Shown: piece by piece, positions 11,279 through 20,205 of the stretch
Layout: the number at the start of each line of letters is the position of its first letter
Position numbering within the stretch: the first letter of the stretch is position 1
NCBI RefSeq assembly: GCF_030818905.1
Contig: NZ_JAUTAZ010000001.1
Coordinates: 3,100,001 to 3,164,000, forward strand
Direction: 5' to 3'
Origin: Microbacterium sp. SORGH_AS_0888
GTDB lineage: Bacteria; Actinomycetota; Actinomycetes; Actinomycetales; Microbacteriaceae
DNA length: 64,000 nucleotides
Notes under the pieces: generated by a model
Told to the model about the DNA's origin: nothing
The model's database searches: none
The model's input: only the letters and a program-made list of their open reading frames with translations
Made by a program: the position numbers and the translations under genes

Positions 11279-12589
11279 ATGCCCACTGAGACCGTCCGTC
11301 CTGCGGCGTCGCGCGCCGCTGCCCTCCTCACCGCTCCGCTCGCAGACATCGATCCGGAGATCGCCGCCGCCCTCGACGCGGAGCGCGAACGTCAGCGCAC
11401 GACCCTGGAGATGATCGCGTCCGAGAACTTCGCCCCGCTCGCGGTGATGGAGGCCCAGGGCTCGGTCGCCACGAACAAGTACGCGGAGGGATACCCCGGC
11501 CGCCGGTACTACGGCGGCTGCGAGCACATCGACGTGATCGAGCGTCTCGCGATCGAGCGCGTGTGCCGGGTGTTCGGCGCCGCCTACGCCAACGTGCAGC
11601 CGCATTCGGGCGCACAGGCGAACGCGGCCGTGCTGTTCGGCCTGCTCGAGCACGGCGACACGATCCTCGGTCTCGATCTCGCCCACGGCGGGCACCTCAC
11701 GCACGGGATGCGGCTGAGCTACAGCGGGAAGGCCTTCGACGCCGTCGCGTATCACGTGGGCGCCGACGGCTACATCGACATGGCCGAGGTCGCCGCGCTC
11801 GCGCGCGACAGGCGGCCGAGGCTCATCATCGCCGGGTGGTCGGCGTACCCTCGCCACCTCGACTTCGCGCGTTTCCGTGAGATCGCCGACGAGGTCGGCG
11901 TCTACCTGTGGGTCGACATGGCGCACTTCGCCGGCCTCGTCGCCGCGGGCGTGCACCCGAGCCCGCTGCCGTACGCGCATGTGACGACCTCGACGACGCA
12001 CAAGACCCTCGGCGGGCCGCGTGGCGGCGTCATCCTGACGGACGATCCCGACATCGCCAAGCGCATCGACCGCGCGGTGTTCCCCGGCCTGCAGGGCGGG
12101 CCGCTCGAGCACGTCATCGCGGCCAAGGCGGTCTCGTTCGGGATCGCGGCGGGGGAGGAGTTCGCCGCCCGTCAGCGCCGCACGCTTCGCGGCGCGCAGA
12201 TCATCGCGAGCCGTCTCACTCAGCCGGACGTCGCCGCAGAGGGCGTGCGCGTGCTCACCGGCGGCACGGACGTGCACCTGCTGATCGTCGATCTGGTGGC
12301 CTCTGCGCTCGATGGGAGGCAGGCCGAGGACCGGCTGCACGAGGTCGGGATCACGGTGAACCGGAACGCCGTGCCGAACGACCCCCGCCCGCCGATGGTG
12401 ACGTCGGGGCTGCGGATCGGCACACCCGCGCTCGCGACGCGCGGCTTCGACGATGCGGCCTTCACGGACGTCGCGGAGATCATCGCCGAGGCGCTGCGCG
12501 CAGACCTCGCACCGGAGCGCATCGCCGAGCTGCGAGCGAGGGTCTCGGCGTTGGCCGCCGCGTATCCGCTCTACGAGGACGTGCGCTGA
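11279..12589 (+). CDS. glyA: Serine hydroxymethyltransferase
   Basis: A 436-residue PLP enzyme interconverting glycine plus 5,10-methylene-THF and serine. Visible landmarks are [38 protein letters not shown] and the PLP-lysine motif [18 protein letters not shown] 11279 was chosen because it gives the family's normal N-terminus and lies after the riboswitch; a GTG at 11225 is in frame but would overlap the aptamer. It overlaps sdaA by one base (TGATG). It is probably a dedicated catabolic copy, since it is paired with serine dehydratase and riboswitch-controlled. Confidence 0.95.
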   Translation: MPTETVRPAASRAAALLTAPLADIDPEIAAALDAERERQRTTLEMIASENFAPLAVMEAQGSVATNKYAEGYPGRRYYGGCEHIDVIERLAIERVCRVFGAAYANVQPHSGAQANAAVLFGLLEHGDTILGLDLAHGGHLTHGMRLSYSGKAFDAVAYHVGADGYIDMAEVAALARDRRPRLIIAGWSAYPRHLDFARFREIADEVGVYLWVDMAHFAGLVAAGVHPSPLPYAHVTTSTTHKTLGGPRGGVILTDDPDIAKRIDRAVFPGLQGGPLEHVIAAKAVSFGIAAGEEFAARQRRTLRGAQIIASRLTQPDVAAEGVRVLTGGTDVHLLIVDLVASALDGRQAEDRLHEVGITVNRNAVPNDPRPPMVTSGLRIGTPALATRGFDDAAFTDVAEIIAEALRADLAPERIAELRARVSALAAAYPLYEDVR

Positions 12590-13962
12590 TGGTCGTCAGC
12601 GCGTTCGAGCTGTTCTCGGTGGGTGTCGGGCCGTCGAGCTCCCACACCGTGGGCCCGATGCGTGCCGCGAGGACCTTCGTCTGCCAGCTGGGCGACGCGG
12701 GGCTGGACGCTCACGTCGCCCGGCTCCGGGTGGAGCTGCTCGGCTCGCTCGGGGCCACCGGTCGCGGCCACGCATCGGATCGCGCCGTGCTCATGGGTCT
12801 CGCGGGGGAGCGGCCCGAGAGCTGCGATCTCGAGCTCATGCGCGACATCGACGAGCGGATCCGTCGCGAGGGTGTGCTGCGGCTCCTGGGCCGATCCCCG
12901 GTCCCCTTCGACGTCGATGCCGACGTCGTGCTCGACGGGCGGCGCTCCCTGCCCTTCCATCCCAACGCCCTGGTCCTGACGGCGTGGGACGCCCGGGGCG
13001 CGGTGCTGTCCGAGCGCACCTTCTACTCGGTCGGCGGCGGGTTCGTCGTCGCCGACGGCGACGCCGGCGCACCCGGCGCACCGGCCGGTGACGTCGGCGC
13101 GACCCATCCCTTCCGCACCGCCGACGATCTGCTCGCCCGCTGCGAGGAGTCGGGACTGTCGATCGCCGAGATCGCGCTCGAGAACGAGCGGGCACGTCGT
13201 GAGGCCCCTGACGTGCGGCGCGGGCTCCTGGAGATCTGGGACGTGATGAGCGGATGCATCGATCGCGGCATCCGCACCGAGGGGGTTCTTCCGGGCCGCC
13301 TGCGCGTGCCCCGTCGCGCGCCCGACCTGGCGCGTCAGCTGCGGGCGGAGGTGGACTCTCCCGATCCGCTGCGCGGCACCGACTGGCTGACCCTGTTCGC
13401 GATGGCCGTGAACGAGGAGAACGCCGCCGGCGGACGCGTCGTCACAGCGCCCACGAACGGGGCGGCGGGCGTCATCCCCGCCGTGCTGGCCTACTACCGT
13501 CGGTTCGTGCCGGGCGCCGACGAGGACGGCATCGTGACGTTCCTTCTCACAGCGGCCGCGATCGGCTCGATCTACAAGGAGACCGCATCGATCTCCGGCG
13601 CCGAGGTCGGATGTCAGGGAGAGGTCGGGTCGGCCTGCTCGATGGCTGCCGCGGGGTTCGCCGCCGTCCTGGGCGGGACCCCGCGACAGGTCGAGAACGC
13701 CGCCGAGATCGGCATGGAGCATCATCTGGGCATGACGTGCGACCCGGTCGGAGGTCTCGTCCAGATCCCGTGCATCGAGCGCAACGGCGTGGCCGCGGTC
13801 AAGGCGGTCACAGCGGCGCGCACGGCGTTGCGGGGCGACGGCACCCACATCGTGTCGTTGGACAACGTCATCCGCACGATGCGTCAGACCGGCGCCGACA
13901 TGAAGGCGAAGTACAAGGAGACCTCCCGTGGGGGCCTCGCCGTCAACGTCGTGGAGTGCTGA
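12589..13962 (+). CDS. sdaA: L-serine dehydratase, iron-sulfur type, single chain
   Basis: 457 residues, covering both the beta-like N-terminal domain ([18 protein letters not shown]) and the alpha domain with the iron-sulfur cysteines ([38 protein letters not shown]). It deaminates serine to pyruvate and ammonia, completing the glycine-to-pyruvate branch. The ATG at 12589 shares a base with the glyA stop, so the pair is translated together under the glycine riboswitch. Length and motif order match bacterial one-chain enzymes. Confidence 0.95.
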   Translation: MVVSAFELFSVGVGPSSSHTVGPMRAARTFVCQLGDAGLDAHVARLRVELLGSLGATGRGHASDRAVLMGLAGERPESCDLELMRDIDERIRREGVLRLLGRSPVPFDVDADVVLDGRRSLPFHPNALVLTAWDARGAVLSERTFYSVGGGFVVADGDAGAPGAPAGDVGATHPFRTADDLLARCEESGLSIAEIALENERARREAPDVRRGLLEIWDVMSGCIDRGIRTEGVLPGRLRVPRRAPDLARQLRAEVDSPDPLRGTDWLTLFAMAVNEENAAGGRVVTAPTNGAAGVIPAVLAYYRRFVPGADEDGIVTFLLTAAAIGSIYKETASISGAEVGCQGEVGSACSMAAAGFAAVLGGTPRQVENAAEIGMEHHLGMTCDPVGGLVQIPCIERNGVAAVKAVTAARTALRGDGTHIVSLDNVIRTMRQTGADMKAKYKETSRGGLAVNVVEC

Positions 13963-13981
13963 TCCGGCGCGGCGGCCGGGG

Positions 13982-14160
13982 TCAGGACCTCCCTCGGAGG
14001 GTCCGCAGGTCGTCGGCACTCAGCCCTAGCCCCTCGCGACGCCGCAGCCCAGCCGGTGCGGTCCTTGCCCGTCGTGCAGGGGAACAGCGCGGCGCCCTGG
14101 CGGTTCTCGTCGATGAGGCTCAGACGGGAGGCGCGCTCCGTCGCGCTGCGCGAACCGGTG
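13982..14160 (-). pseudogene. Remnant of an IphP/DSP-type protein tyrosine phosphatase
   Basis: Reading the minus strand gives the phosphatase P-loop region SLIDENRQGAALFPC followed by TTGKDRTGWAA, then, after a frameshift, REGLGLSADDLRTLRGRS and a stop, which resembles the usual C-terminal tail of this family. The 80 or so residues normally between these pieces are missing, and the conserved His before the catalytic Cys is Pro. No start or N-terminal domain is present. It is therefore a deletion remnant, not a gene. Confidence 0.6.
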
Positions 14161-15426
14161 TCAGGAGAAGTCCTCGGCAGGTGCGTAGCCGTTTCCGGTG
14201 AACTTCTGGATGACGACGCCGCTCATGGCCGGGAGGTCGCTGTTCGTGGTGTCGATCGTGCTGCCGGGGAGGAGGAACGGCGCCTCGAAGCCGGAGATGG
14301 AGCGGAGCGCGGTCATGAAGCCGTCGCGGTTCGGCTCCGTCATCGACGAGAAGGCCTTCTCGAGGATGGAGCTCCCGATCCAGCTCCAGACGCACTGCGG
14401 GAACGCCGGGACATCCGTCTGCCTGGTGTAGGTGTGGAGCGCGTCGAGGAACTTCTTGCCGTCGTCGCCGGCCTGCACCGCGGGGGAGGCGATCGACTGG
14501 GACGAGGACGACGTGTAGATCCCCGCGAAGGTGTCGGCGACGCCCGAGGGCGCGATCAGCGCCGGGCTCGACGAGGTCGACGGCAGGAAGACATCGGGAT
14601 GCCATCCGATGGCGCTCGCCTGCTTGAGCGAGCCGACGACGAGGGGCGCCAACGACGACATCGCGTTGAAGAAGATGTCGGCGTCGGTGGAGGCCAGGTC
14701 CGTCACCTGGGCGTTGACGTCCGTCGCGGTCGTCTCGAAGCCCGCCTCCTTGACGATCGTCACGTTGGATGCCCCCGCGATGGCCTCCTTGAACCCCTCG
14801 ACGTATCCCTTCCCGAAGTCGTCGTTCTGATAGAGAACCGCGACCTGGTGGGTCGAGCCGGACTTCCTCACGAGCTCGCCGAACGCCTTGCCCTCCTGCT
14901 GGTAGATCGGGAGAAGCCCGAGCTGCCAGGGGCTCTGCGCCGGGTCGCTGAAGATCGGATCGCCGGTCTGCACGAGCACCTGCGGGAACTGGTCTGCGAT
15001 CGCCGCCTCGCGCCACGCACGGTTGGTGGGGGTCCCCAGGCTGAGCACGCCGCCGAACACCCCGTCGGCCCTCATCTGCTGATAGTTCGCGGCCGCGCGC
15101 TGGGGGTCGTAGCCGTCGTCGTAGGTCTTGATCTCGACCTTGCGCTGCTTGCCGTCGCCGAACGTGATGCCGCCGTCGGCGTTCTTCGCGTCGAAGTAGG
15201 CGACAGCGCCGTCCACCGCGCAGTTGCCCACGCCGGCCGCGCTTCCCGACAGCGGCGAGGTGATGCCGAGCGTGATCGTGGTGTCGGTGATGCCGGGGGA
15301 GGACGCGGCGCCGCTGGAACCCGGTCCTCCGCTCCCATCGCGAGCGCACCCGCTCAGGGTGACCGCTGTCACCAGGACCGATACGACCGCGACGGTCGCG
15401 CGGCACGACGTATGTGTGATCTTCAT
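14161..15426 (-). CDS. ABC-type branched-chain amino acid / amide substrate-binding lipoprotein (orphan)
   Basis: A 421-residue periplasmic-binding-protein-like receptor (LivJ-type fold) with a lipobox VTLSGC near residue 23. The mature protein opens with ITLGITSPLSGSAA, the usual first strand of this family. Start chosen at ATG 15426; an upstream GTG-type extension adds only 13 residues. No permease or ATPase lies nearby, so it either serves a transporter elsewhere or is a sensor-like receptor. The ligand cannot be read from sequence. Confidence 0.8.
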   Translation of the reverse strand: MKITHTSCRATVAVVSVLVTAVTLSGCARDGSGGPGSSGAASSPGITDTTITLGITSPLSGSAAGVGNCAVDGAVAYFDAKNADGGITFGDGKQRKVEIKTYDDGYDPQRAAANYQQMRADGVFGGVLSLGTPTNRAWREAAIADQFPQVLVQTGDPIFSDPAQSPWQLGLLPIYQQEGKAFGELVRKSGSTHQVAVLYQNDDFGKGYVEGFKEAIAGASNVTIVKEAGFETTATDVNAQVTDLASTDADIFFNAMSSLAPLVVGSLKQASAIGWHPDVFLPSTSSSPALIAPSGVADTFAGIYTSSSSQSIASPAVQAGDDGKKFLDALHTYTRQTDVPAFPQCVWSWIGSSILEKAFSSMTEPNRDGFMTALRSISGFEAPFLLPGSTIDTTNSDLPAMSGVVIQKFTGNGYAPAEDFS

Positions 15427-15679
15427 GGCACCTTTGCCTTCTGTGATCTCACCTCGGTCACCCACATCACCCGAGGTCTGTTGCGCCCCGCCGCCATCGG
15501 CGAAACGTTGGAGGTGGCTCCGGTGTCATCCTGGGAAGCGGAGGGTTGTTCGGTCAATCGAGACAAATCGTTCAACAAGCGCGGAAAAACCGGGCATCCA
15601 GGCGGGGTGCGGCCTTCCCGGGCGCTGCAGCCCCGGCTTCGTCGCGACGGAGACGTGGATGGTGTCGCTCGCGCGTCGC

Positions 15680-16639
15680 TCAGCTCGCGTACTGCTCGCG
15701 GGCGAGCTGGGCGAACGCTCGCGCGCGCGGCGAGGGGGTTGCGTCGCGGGGCCACGCCAGGATCACGGGACACGCCTCGACCGCCGGCCGTATCTCCTTC
15801 TCGACGATCGAACGCCCTTCGTAGCTGGACTTGTTGCGTGGGCGCTGGACGAGGATCGCGTAGGCGAGGTTCCGGGCGACGAGGGACCGCGTCAGCTCCA
15901 GGGTCTGGGTGCGGTGCCTCACCAGCGGCACGAGATCGCGGTTCTTGAAGAGCGACATCGCGTAGTGGGCGCTGGGCGGCTGATTGAACAGCGCGAGCGG
16001 TTCGACGGCCAGCTGCTCGAGGCTCACCGACTCCGCTGAAGCGAGCGGATGGTCTGTGGCGAAGAGCGCGTAGGCGCGTGGCTCGTACAGCACGAGGGCG
16101 GCGAGGTCTGCGGTGATGTCCAGGTCGTACATGACGGCGATGTCGAGTTCGCCCTCGATGAGCTTCTCCTGCAGTGTGATCTGGTCGCCTTCGACGAAGT
16201 CCACGGTCACTTTCGGATGCTGTGCCTCGAAGGCCTCGAGCAACGGGGGCAGGACGGTCGGGGCGAGGGTCACGAAGCAGCCGACGACGAGCGGCCCGAC
16301 AAGCTCGGCCGCATTGCCACGGGCGAGATAGCTGAGCTCGGAGGCGTCCCCGAGCAGCGTCTTCGCGCCCCGGAGCACGACCCGCCCCACGGGTGTCAGC
16401 GTCACTCCGTGCGAACGTCGTCGCACGCAGAGGTTCGCGTTCAGCGACCGCTCCAGCTCCGCCAGCGATGCCGCCAGCGCAGAGGGCGACATGAACAGGC
16501 GTTCGGCCGCGCCGCTGATGGTTCCCGTCTCCGCGATCGCCACGAAATGGGCGAGCTGACGTAGCGAGAAGTCGTTCCAGTTGAGCGGGTCGCCTCGCTC
16601 CAGTCCGGCCGTGCCGCGTCCTGCGCGTTCGGAATGCAT
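15680..16639 (-). CDS. LysR family transcriptional regulator
   Basis: 319 residues: an N-terminal winged helix (LRQLAHFVAIAETGTISGAAERLFMSPSALA region, about 25-85) followed by the LysR effector-binding domain. ATG 16639 is preceded by a strong AAGGAGG five bases upstream and is preferred to the longer in-frame start at 16687. It is divergent from the flavin monooxygenase gene, the usual layout when a LysR protein controls the facing operon. The effector is unknown. Confidence 0.88.
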   Translation of the reverse strand: MHSERAGRGTAGLERGDPLNWNDFSLRQLAHFVAIAETGTISGAAERLFMSPSALAASLAELERSLNANLCVRRRSHGVTLTPVGRVVLRGAKTLLGDASELSYLARGNAAELVGPLVVGCFVTLAPTVLPPLLEAFEAQHPKVTVDFVEGDQITLQEKLIEGELDIAVMYDLDITADLAALVLYEPRAYALFATDHPLASAESVSLEQLAVEPLALFNQPPSAHYAMSLFKNRDLVPLVRHRTQTLELTRSLVARNLAYAILVQRPRNKSSYEGRSIVEKEIRPAVEACPVILAWPRDATPSPRARAFAQLAREQYAS

Positions 16640-16849
16640 ACGTCCTCCTTGACATCGACGCACCCTGTCGAGACCAGACGGTATCACCGGCTCAGTCGTG
16701 GAAGAAAAGAGAATTAGCGAGGTTGACCAGGTTTAGTGGGCCCGCGCACCATCGGAGGGACATCGGATTTCGGATGTCGAGTGAACCGGACAACGTCGTC
16801 CGACGCGGCCACGTGAGCCGCACGGCCGATGGCGACCAGAGGAGATGAA
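16640..16849. promoter_or_regulatory. Divergent promoter region between LysR gene and monooxygenase operon
   Basis: This 210-bp AT-richer gap carries GAGGTTGACC around 16719-16728 and the stretch AAGAAAAGAGAATTAGC, suited to promoter contacts. LysR proteins normally bind T-N11-A dyads in such gaps, but several partial candidates exist and none is clear enough to name. Confidence 0.35.
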
Positions 16850-18076
16850 ATGAACACGATCGCTCCGGCAGCGATGACGCGAGAGAACCCCAGCTCTCCG
16901 CCAGACGCGAATCTCACTGCCGACGACGTCGTCAGCGCCGCGAAGAACCTCGTCCCCCTCCTCCGCGAACACGCGGTGCGCACCGACGAGGAGCGGCGAA
17001 TTCCCGACGAGGTGTACCGCGCGGTCCAGGAGGCCGGCCTCCTCCACATCCTGAAGCCGAAGAAGTACCACGGGCTGGAGCTCTCCGAGCACGAGCATGC
17101 CCGCGTCGTCATGGAGCTCGCGAAGGGGTGCGCCTCGACGGCGTGGGTCGTCTCGATCCTGAGCTCGGACAACATGGCGATCCTGTCGTATCCCGAGCAG
17201 ACGCAGGACGAGATCTGGGCGGACGACAGCTACGCGACTCTCGCGGGGAACACGAACCTCAACCCGAAGGCGAAGACCGAGCGGGTCTCGGGCGGATACC
17301 GCCTCTCCGGCAGCTGGGGGTTCTGCAGCGGGTCGGACTTCTCCGAGTGGCTCATCTTCAACGCGCCGGTCGGTGAGGACGGTGAGGGCCACATGTTCCT
17401 GCTCCCGCGGGAGGACGTGGGGACGGTCGACGACTGGACGCCGACGGGTCTGCGGGGGACGGGCAGCCGCACCAAGGTCGTCGACGACGTGTTCGTGCCC
17501 GATCACCGCATCATGAAGACGTCCGAGACGGTCGACAAGCTTCAGGAGCGCAGGTCGCTGCATCCGACGTTCGACGCGCTGTACGCTCCGTGGCCGTCGT
17601 ACGGACGATTCTCGTTCGCCGGGGTCGGGTTGGGCGCCGCGCTCGGGGCCTCGGACCAGTTCGCCGCGACGGCAGGGTCCTCGAGCCGTGTGGCCAACGC
17701 CCTCGGTGGGCGCGTACGTCTTGCCGACCAGGACTACATCGCCACCGAGTTCGCCGACATCATGGGAGAGCTGGAGATGGCGCAGCGCCAAGTCGAGTAC
17801 CGCAGCCGCGTCGCCGCCGAGCAAGCGGCCCAGCACATCTCACCGAGCGAGAAGGATCTGGCGATCCAGATCCGTGACAACTCCCTGGTCGCGCGCGTCG
17901 CGCTCGAGGCGACGCAGCGGCTGCAGATGATCGTCGGAGCCAAGGCGGGGTTCCCCGCCCACTACGCGTCTCGTGCCAAGAGGGATGCCGAGATGGTCGC
18001 TTCCCATGTGACGCTGAACTGGCGTCAGGCCTCCGTCCGCTATCTCTCCGCAGCCATCGAGGAGGGATCGGCATGA
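16850..18076 (+). CDS. Flavin-dependent monooxygenase of the acyl-CoA dehydrogenase fold (HsaA/NcnH-like)
   Basis: 408 residues with an acyl-CoA-dehydrogenase fold but resembling the two-component hydroxylases that use reduced flavin supplied by a partner reductase. Landmarks are AKGCASTAWVVSIL, SGSWGFCSGSDFSEW and WTPTGLRGTGSRTKVVDDVFVP. ATG 16850 follows AGAGGAGA. It overlaps the flavin reductase start by four bases, supporting the two-component reading. The substrate, likely aromatic or heteroaromatic, cannot be told. Confidence 0.82.
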   Translation: MNTIAPAAMTRENPSSPPDANLTADDVVSAAKNLVPLLREHAVRTDEERRIPDEVYRAVQEAGLLHILKPKKYHGLELSEHEHARVVMELAKGCASTAWVVSILSSDNMAILSYPEQTQDEIWADDSYATLAGNTNLNPKAKTERVSGGYRLSGSWGFCSGSDFSEWLIFNAPVGEDGEGHMFLLPREDVGTVDDWTPTGLRGTGSRTKVVDDVFVPDHRIMKTSETVDKLQERRSLHPTFDALYAPWPSYGRFSFAGVGLGAALGASDQFAATAGSSSRVANALGGRVRLADQDYIATEFADIMGELEMAQRQVEYRSRVAAEQAAQHISPSEKDLAIQIRDNSLVARVALEATQRLQMIVGAKAGFPAHYASRAKRDAEMVASHVTLNWRQASVRYLSAAIEEGSA

Positions 18077-18924
18077 GCCTTGCGACGACACCGACGGCGG
18101 CCCCCGGCAGGCCGATCACCCCCGACGACTTCAAGCTGGCGTTCCGGCTGCACCCCGGAGGCGTCGCACTGATCGCCGCCGACTCGGGAACGGGGCCTGT
18201 CGCGCTCACCGCCAGCTCGCTGGCATCCGTGAGCGCAGAGCCGCCCATCCTCATGTTCTCGGTTTCCGCGCTCTCCTCCAGCACGCCGGTGCTCCGGACC
18301 GCTGGAACGGTCGTCGTGCACCTCCTCGACGCGGAGGGTCAGGATCTCGCCGAGCTCGGGGCCGCACGCGGCATCGATCGCTTTGCGGACACCGTGCGAT
18401 GGTCTCGACTCGAGACGGGCGAGCCCGTGTTCCACGAGGCGCGTGCCTGGATCAGAGCACGCGTGCTGCACCGGCTCGACGCCGGCGGATCCACCGTGAT
18501 CGTCGCCGAGGGAATCGAGTCGAGCGTGGACGACGACCATCTGGAGGCGTACGGAGATCGACAAGGCCTGGTCTATTTCAACCGGTCCTGGCACCGGGGT
18601 CGGCGACACGTCGAGAAGCTGATCCCCGATCCCTTGCTCATTACGGTCGGCCTAGTTGCCCTCTGTTCCCAAAGTTCAGCAACCGGTGTGGACCGCGCGA
18701 AGCTGGCATCAATCCTGTCTGAGTCGTCGGTTGTTCGAGCTGAGCCGACGTCGCCGACGGTGCGTCGATGGAAGCGGTTGACAGCGTCGGAGCGAGCCCA
18801 AGTGGCACAGCGGTACGAGGCGGGGGAGATGTCTACGACGCTTGCGACTGATTATGGGGTGGCCAAGTCAACCATCCTCAGTGTCTTGCGGGAGGCGAAC
18901 GTGATGGTGCGGCGCAGTCCCTAA
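18073..18924 (+). CDS. Flavin reductase domain protein, 3' end fused to foreign recombinase-type DNA
   Basis: Residues 1-178 form a normal FMN-binding split-barrel flavin reductase (FRLHPGGVALIAADS, LTASSLASVSAEPPILMFSVS, ending at LVYFNRSWHRG). It would supply reduced flavin to the preceding monooxygenase. After about base 18610 the frame continues into unrelated sequence: an att-like stretch and then a helix-turn-helix segment (LTASERAQVAQRYEAGEMS) of the kind found in resolvase and transposase-like proteins. The natural C-terminus has therefore been replaced by island DNA. The reductase core is complete and may still work. Confidence 0.8.
   Translation: MSLATTPTAAPGRPITPDDFKLAFRLHPGGVALIAADSGTGPVALTASSLASVSAEPPILMFSVSALSSSTPVLRTAGTVVVHLLDAEGQDLAELGAARGIDRFADTVRWSRLETGEPVFHEARAWIRARVLHRLDAGGSTVIVAEGIESSVDDDHLEAYGDRQGLVYFNRSWHRGRRHVEKLIPDPLLITVGLVALCSQSSATGVDRAKLASILSESSVVRAEPTSPTVRRWKRLTASERAQVAQRYEAGEMSTTLATDYGVAKSTILSVLREANVMVRRSP
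18626..18650 (+). other. att-like sequence matching the tRNA-Pro downstream region
   Basis: CCGATCCCTTGCTCATTACGGTCGG here closely matches CCGATCCCTTATTCGTTACGGTCGG found immediately beyond the tRNA-Pro 3' end and at each 135-bp repeat (22548, 22683, 22818): 21 of 25 positions agree. It lies at the point where the flavin reductase gene becomes foreign sequence. The likeliest reading is the left attachment scar of the island whose right end is the tRNA gene. Confidence 0.5.
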
Positions 18925-19073
18925 CTTCCGAGCAGGTCTCGAAAGCGGCAGCGCTTTACGACTCCGGGCGGTCGCTGTCACAGGTTGCAGCGCAGATGTC
19001 GCTGAAGCAGGACACGATCCGGCTGGCCCTGAAGGCAGCAGATGTAGCGCTACGCCCACCCGCGGGGCGGTAA
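18766..19073 (+). pseudogene. Fragment of a multi-HTH recombinase-type protein, frameshifted
   Basis: Two helix-turn-helix units in a row: one at 18766-18910 (LTASERAQVAQRYEAGEMS then YGVAKSTILSVLREANV) and, one base out of frame, another at 18918-19073 (LTSEQVSKAAALYDSGRSL then MSLKQDTIRLALKAADV, ending at a TAA). The pattern matches the C-terminal DNA-binding region of resolvase-like serine recombinases. The catalytic part is absent, so this is a decayed remnant at the left end of the island. Confidence 0.5.
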
Positions 19074-19255
19074 TCCGCGTACGTGGCTTCTCGAAAAGAT
19101 GAATGTTCGAGGAGCGCCAACACGGTAGGGCTGGTTCAGAGGTACTCGAACAATTCGACAGGGGTGGCGAAGCTCCGCCGACTGGCCGACCCGCAGCCCG
19201 CACGACGTGGTCCGGCGGCGAGTGGACCGGTTCCGCGGCGTGCTCGTCGCCTTAG

Positions 19256-19510
19256 CGTCTTGAACTCACACGTGAGGATCCCGAGGCCGTCCCTCTGGCG
19301 GTTAGAGATGAGATCGTTGCGTCGTATCGGGCAGGGGAGACGCTCGCAGTCATCAGCGGTCGGCATGGCCTCAGTCCAAGCAAGGTACAGCGTTTGCTGG
19401 TCGGGGCGGGGGAGCTAGTCCGTGCTCGTGGGCCAAGGAAGCCGGCCGTCTCCGACGATCAGATTCAGCAGATGGCAGCGCAGTACGAGCACGGCGAGTC
19501 ACAACGACGG
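19256..19510 (+). pseudogene. Second multi-HTH recombinase-type fragment
   Basis: An open segment without a start codon (a TAG lies just before it) reads LELTREDPEAVPLAVRDEIV, ASYRAGETLAVISGRHGLSP and then SDDQIQQMAAQYEHGES, i.e. one full HTH and the beginning of another. It is related in style to the fragment at 18766-19073. It is followed directly by an IS5-type transposase end, showing nested decay. Confidence 0.45.
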
Positions 19511-19582
19511 CCCTGCCGGATGAGCCTCCTAGAGGCCCTGCTTCTCGAGCATGGCGCGCCTGAGCGGACAGTCCAGCGCGCC

Positions 19583-19723
19583 CGCTGCCGCGGCCGCAAC
19601 GTCGTCGAGCGGCGCTTCGACAAGCTCAAGCAATGGCGCGGGATCGCCATGCGCTCGGACAAGCTCGCCCGCAATCACTACGCCGGGCTCTGCCTCGCCG
19701 CGACACGTCACTGGCTCACAGGA
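19583..19723 (+). mobile_element. 3' fragment of an IS5-family transposase gene
   Basis: The segment reads RNVVERRFDKLKQWRGIAMR followed by SDKLARNHYAGLCLAATRHWL, the well-conserved C-terminal end of IS5-group DDE transposases. The rest of the transposase and recognisable terminal repeats are missing. It is an inactive relic. Confidence 0.7.
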
Positions 19724-19737
19724 CAACAGGCTGAGCT

Positions 19738-20205
19738 TCATCGGAGCGGCGGGCCGAGGTCGAAGGCAGCACCAACACCCTTAGAGACGTGCCGCGCTGG
19801 CTTATGGTCCGCTCGCGCGTTTCCGATGTCGCGGTCTGCATCAGTCCCGGTGATCATGTGTGTTGCTTCGTGGACTTCGGTGAACCGTCCGTCGTCGGCG
19901 AGGGCGCCGAAGAGGTACACCTCCTGGACGACGATGGTGCCGTCGATCCTGGTGATGTGCGCCCGGTGTCGATCTGCGTATGACCTGTCGTACACGAGCT
20001 CGTCGAGGACCTCGATCTCGGCTCGATCGATGATCTCTCGTAGGTGCGCGATGTGCTCGACGAACCCCGCCCGGTCGCTCCAGACGCCGTCAGTGCGTTG
20101 GCGATAGTCGTCTGAGAAATGTTGCTCTACGGCGTCATCGACCGAGATGTCGCGGTTGTTGAGAAGGGCATCGAGCACGCTGAGGATTCGGGCATCGGGT
20201 CTCAT
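19738..20205 (-). CDS. NTF2/SnoaL-like domain protein
   Basis: 155 residues resembling the cone-shaped NTF2/SnoaL fold (LSVLDALLNNRDISVDDAVE, HFSDDYRQRTDGVW, YDRSYADRHRAHITRIDG). Family members bind or isomerise small hydrophobic ligands, but no specific activity can be assigned. ATG 20205 overlaps the stop of the surface-protein gene (ATGA). The last 15-20 residues run into the IS5 relic and may not be native. Confidence 0.6.
   Translation of the reverse strand: MRPDARILSVLDALLNNRDISVDDAVEQHFSDDYRQRTDGVWSDRAGFVEHIAHLREIIDRAEIEVLDELVYDRSYADRHRAHITRIDGTIVVQEVYLFGALADDGRFTEVHEATHMITGTDADRDIGNARADHKPARHVSKGVGAAFDLGPPLR

Noticed and set aside
16714..17836. Minus-strand frames opposite the flavin monooxygenase
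   Set aside because: No motif or ribosome site, and the facing gene is strongly supported.
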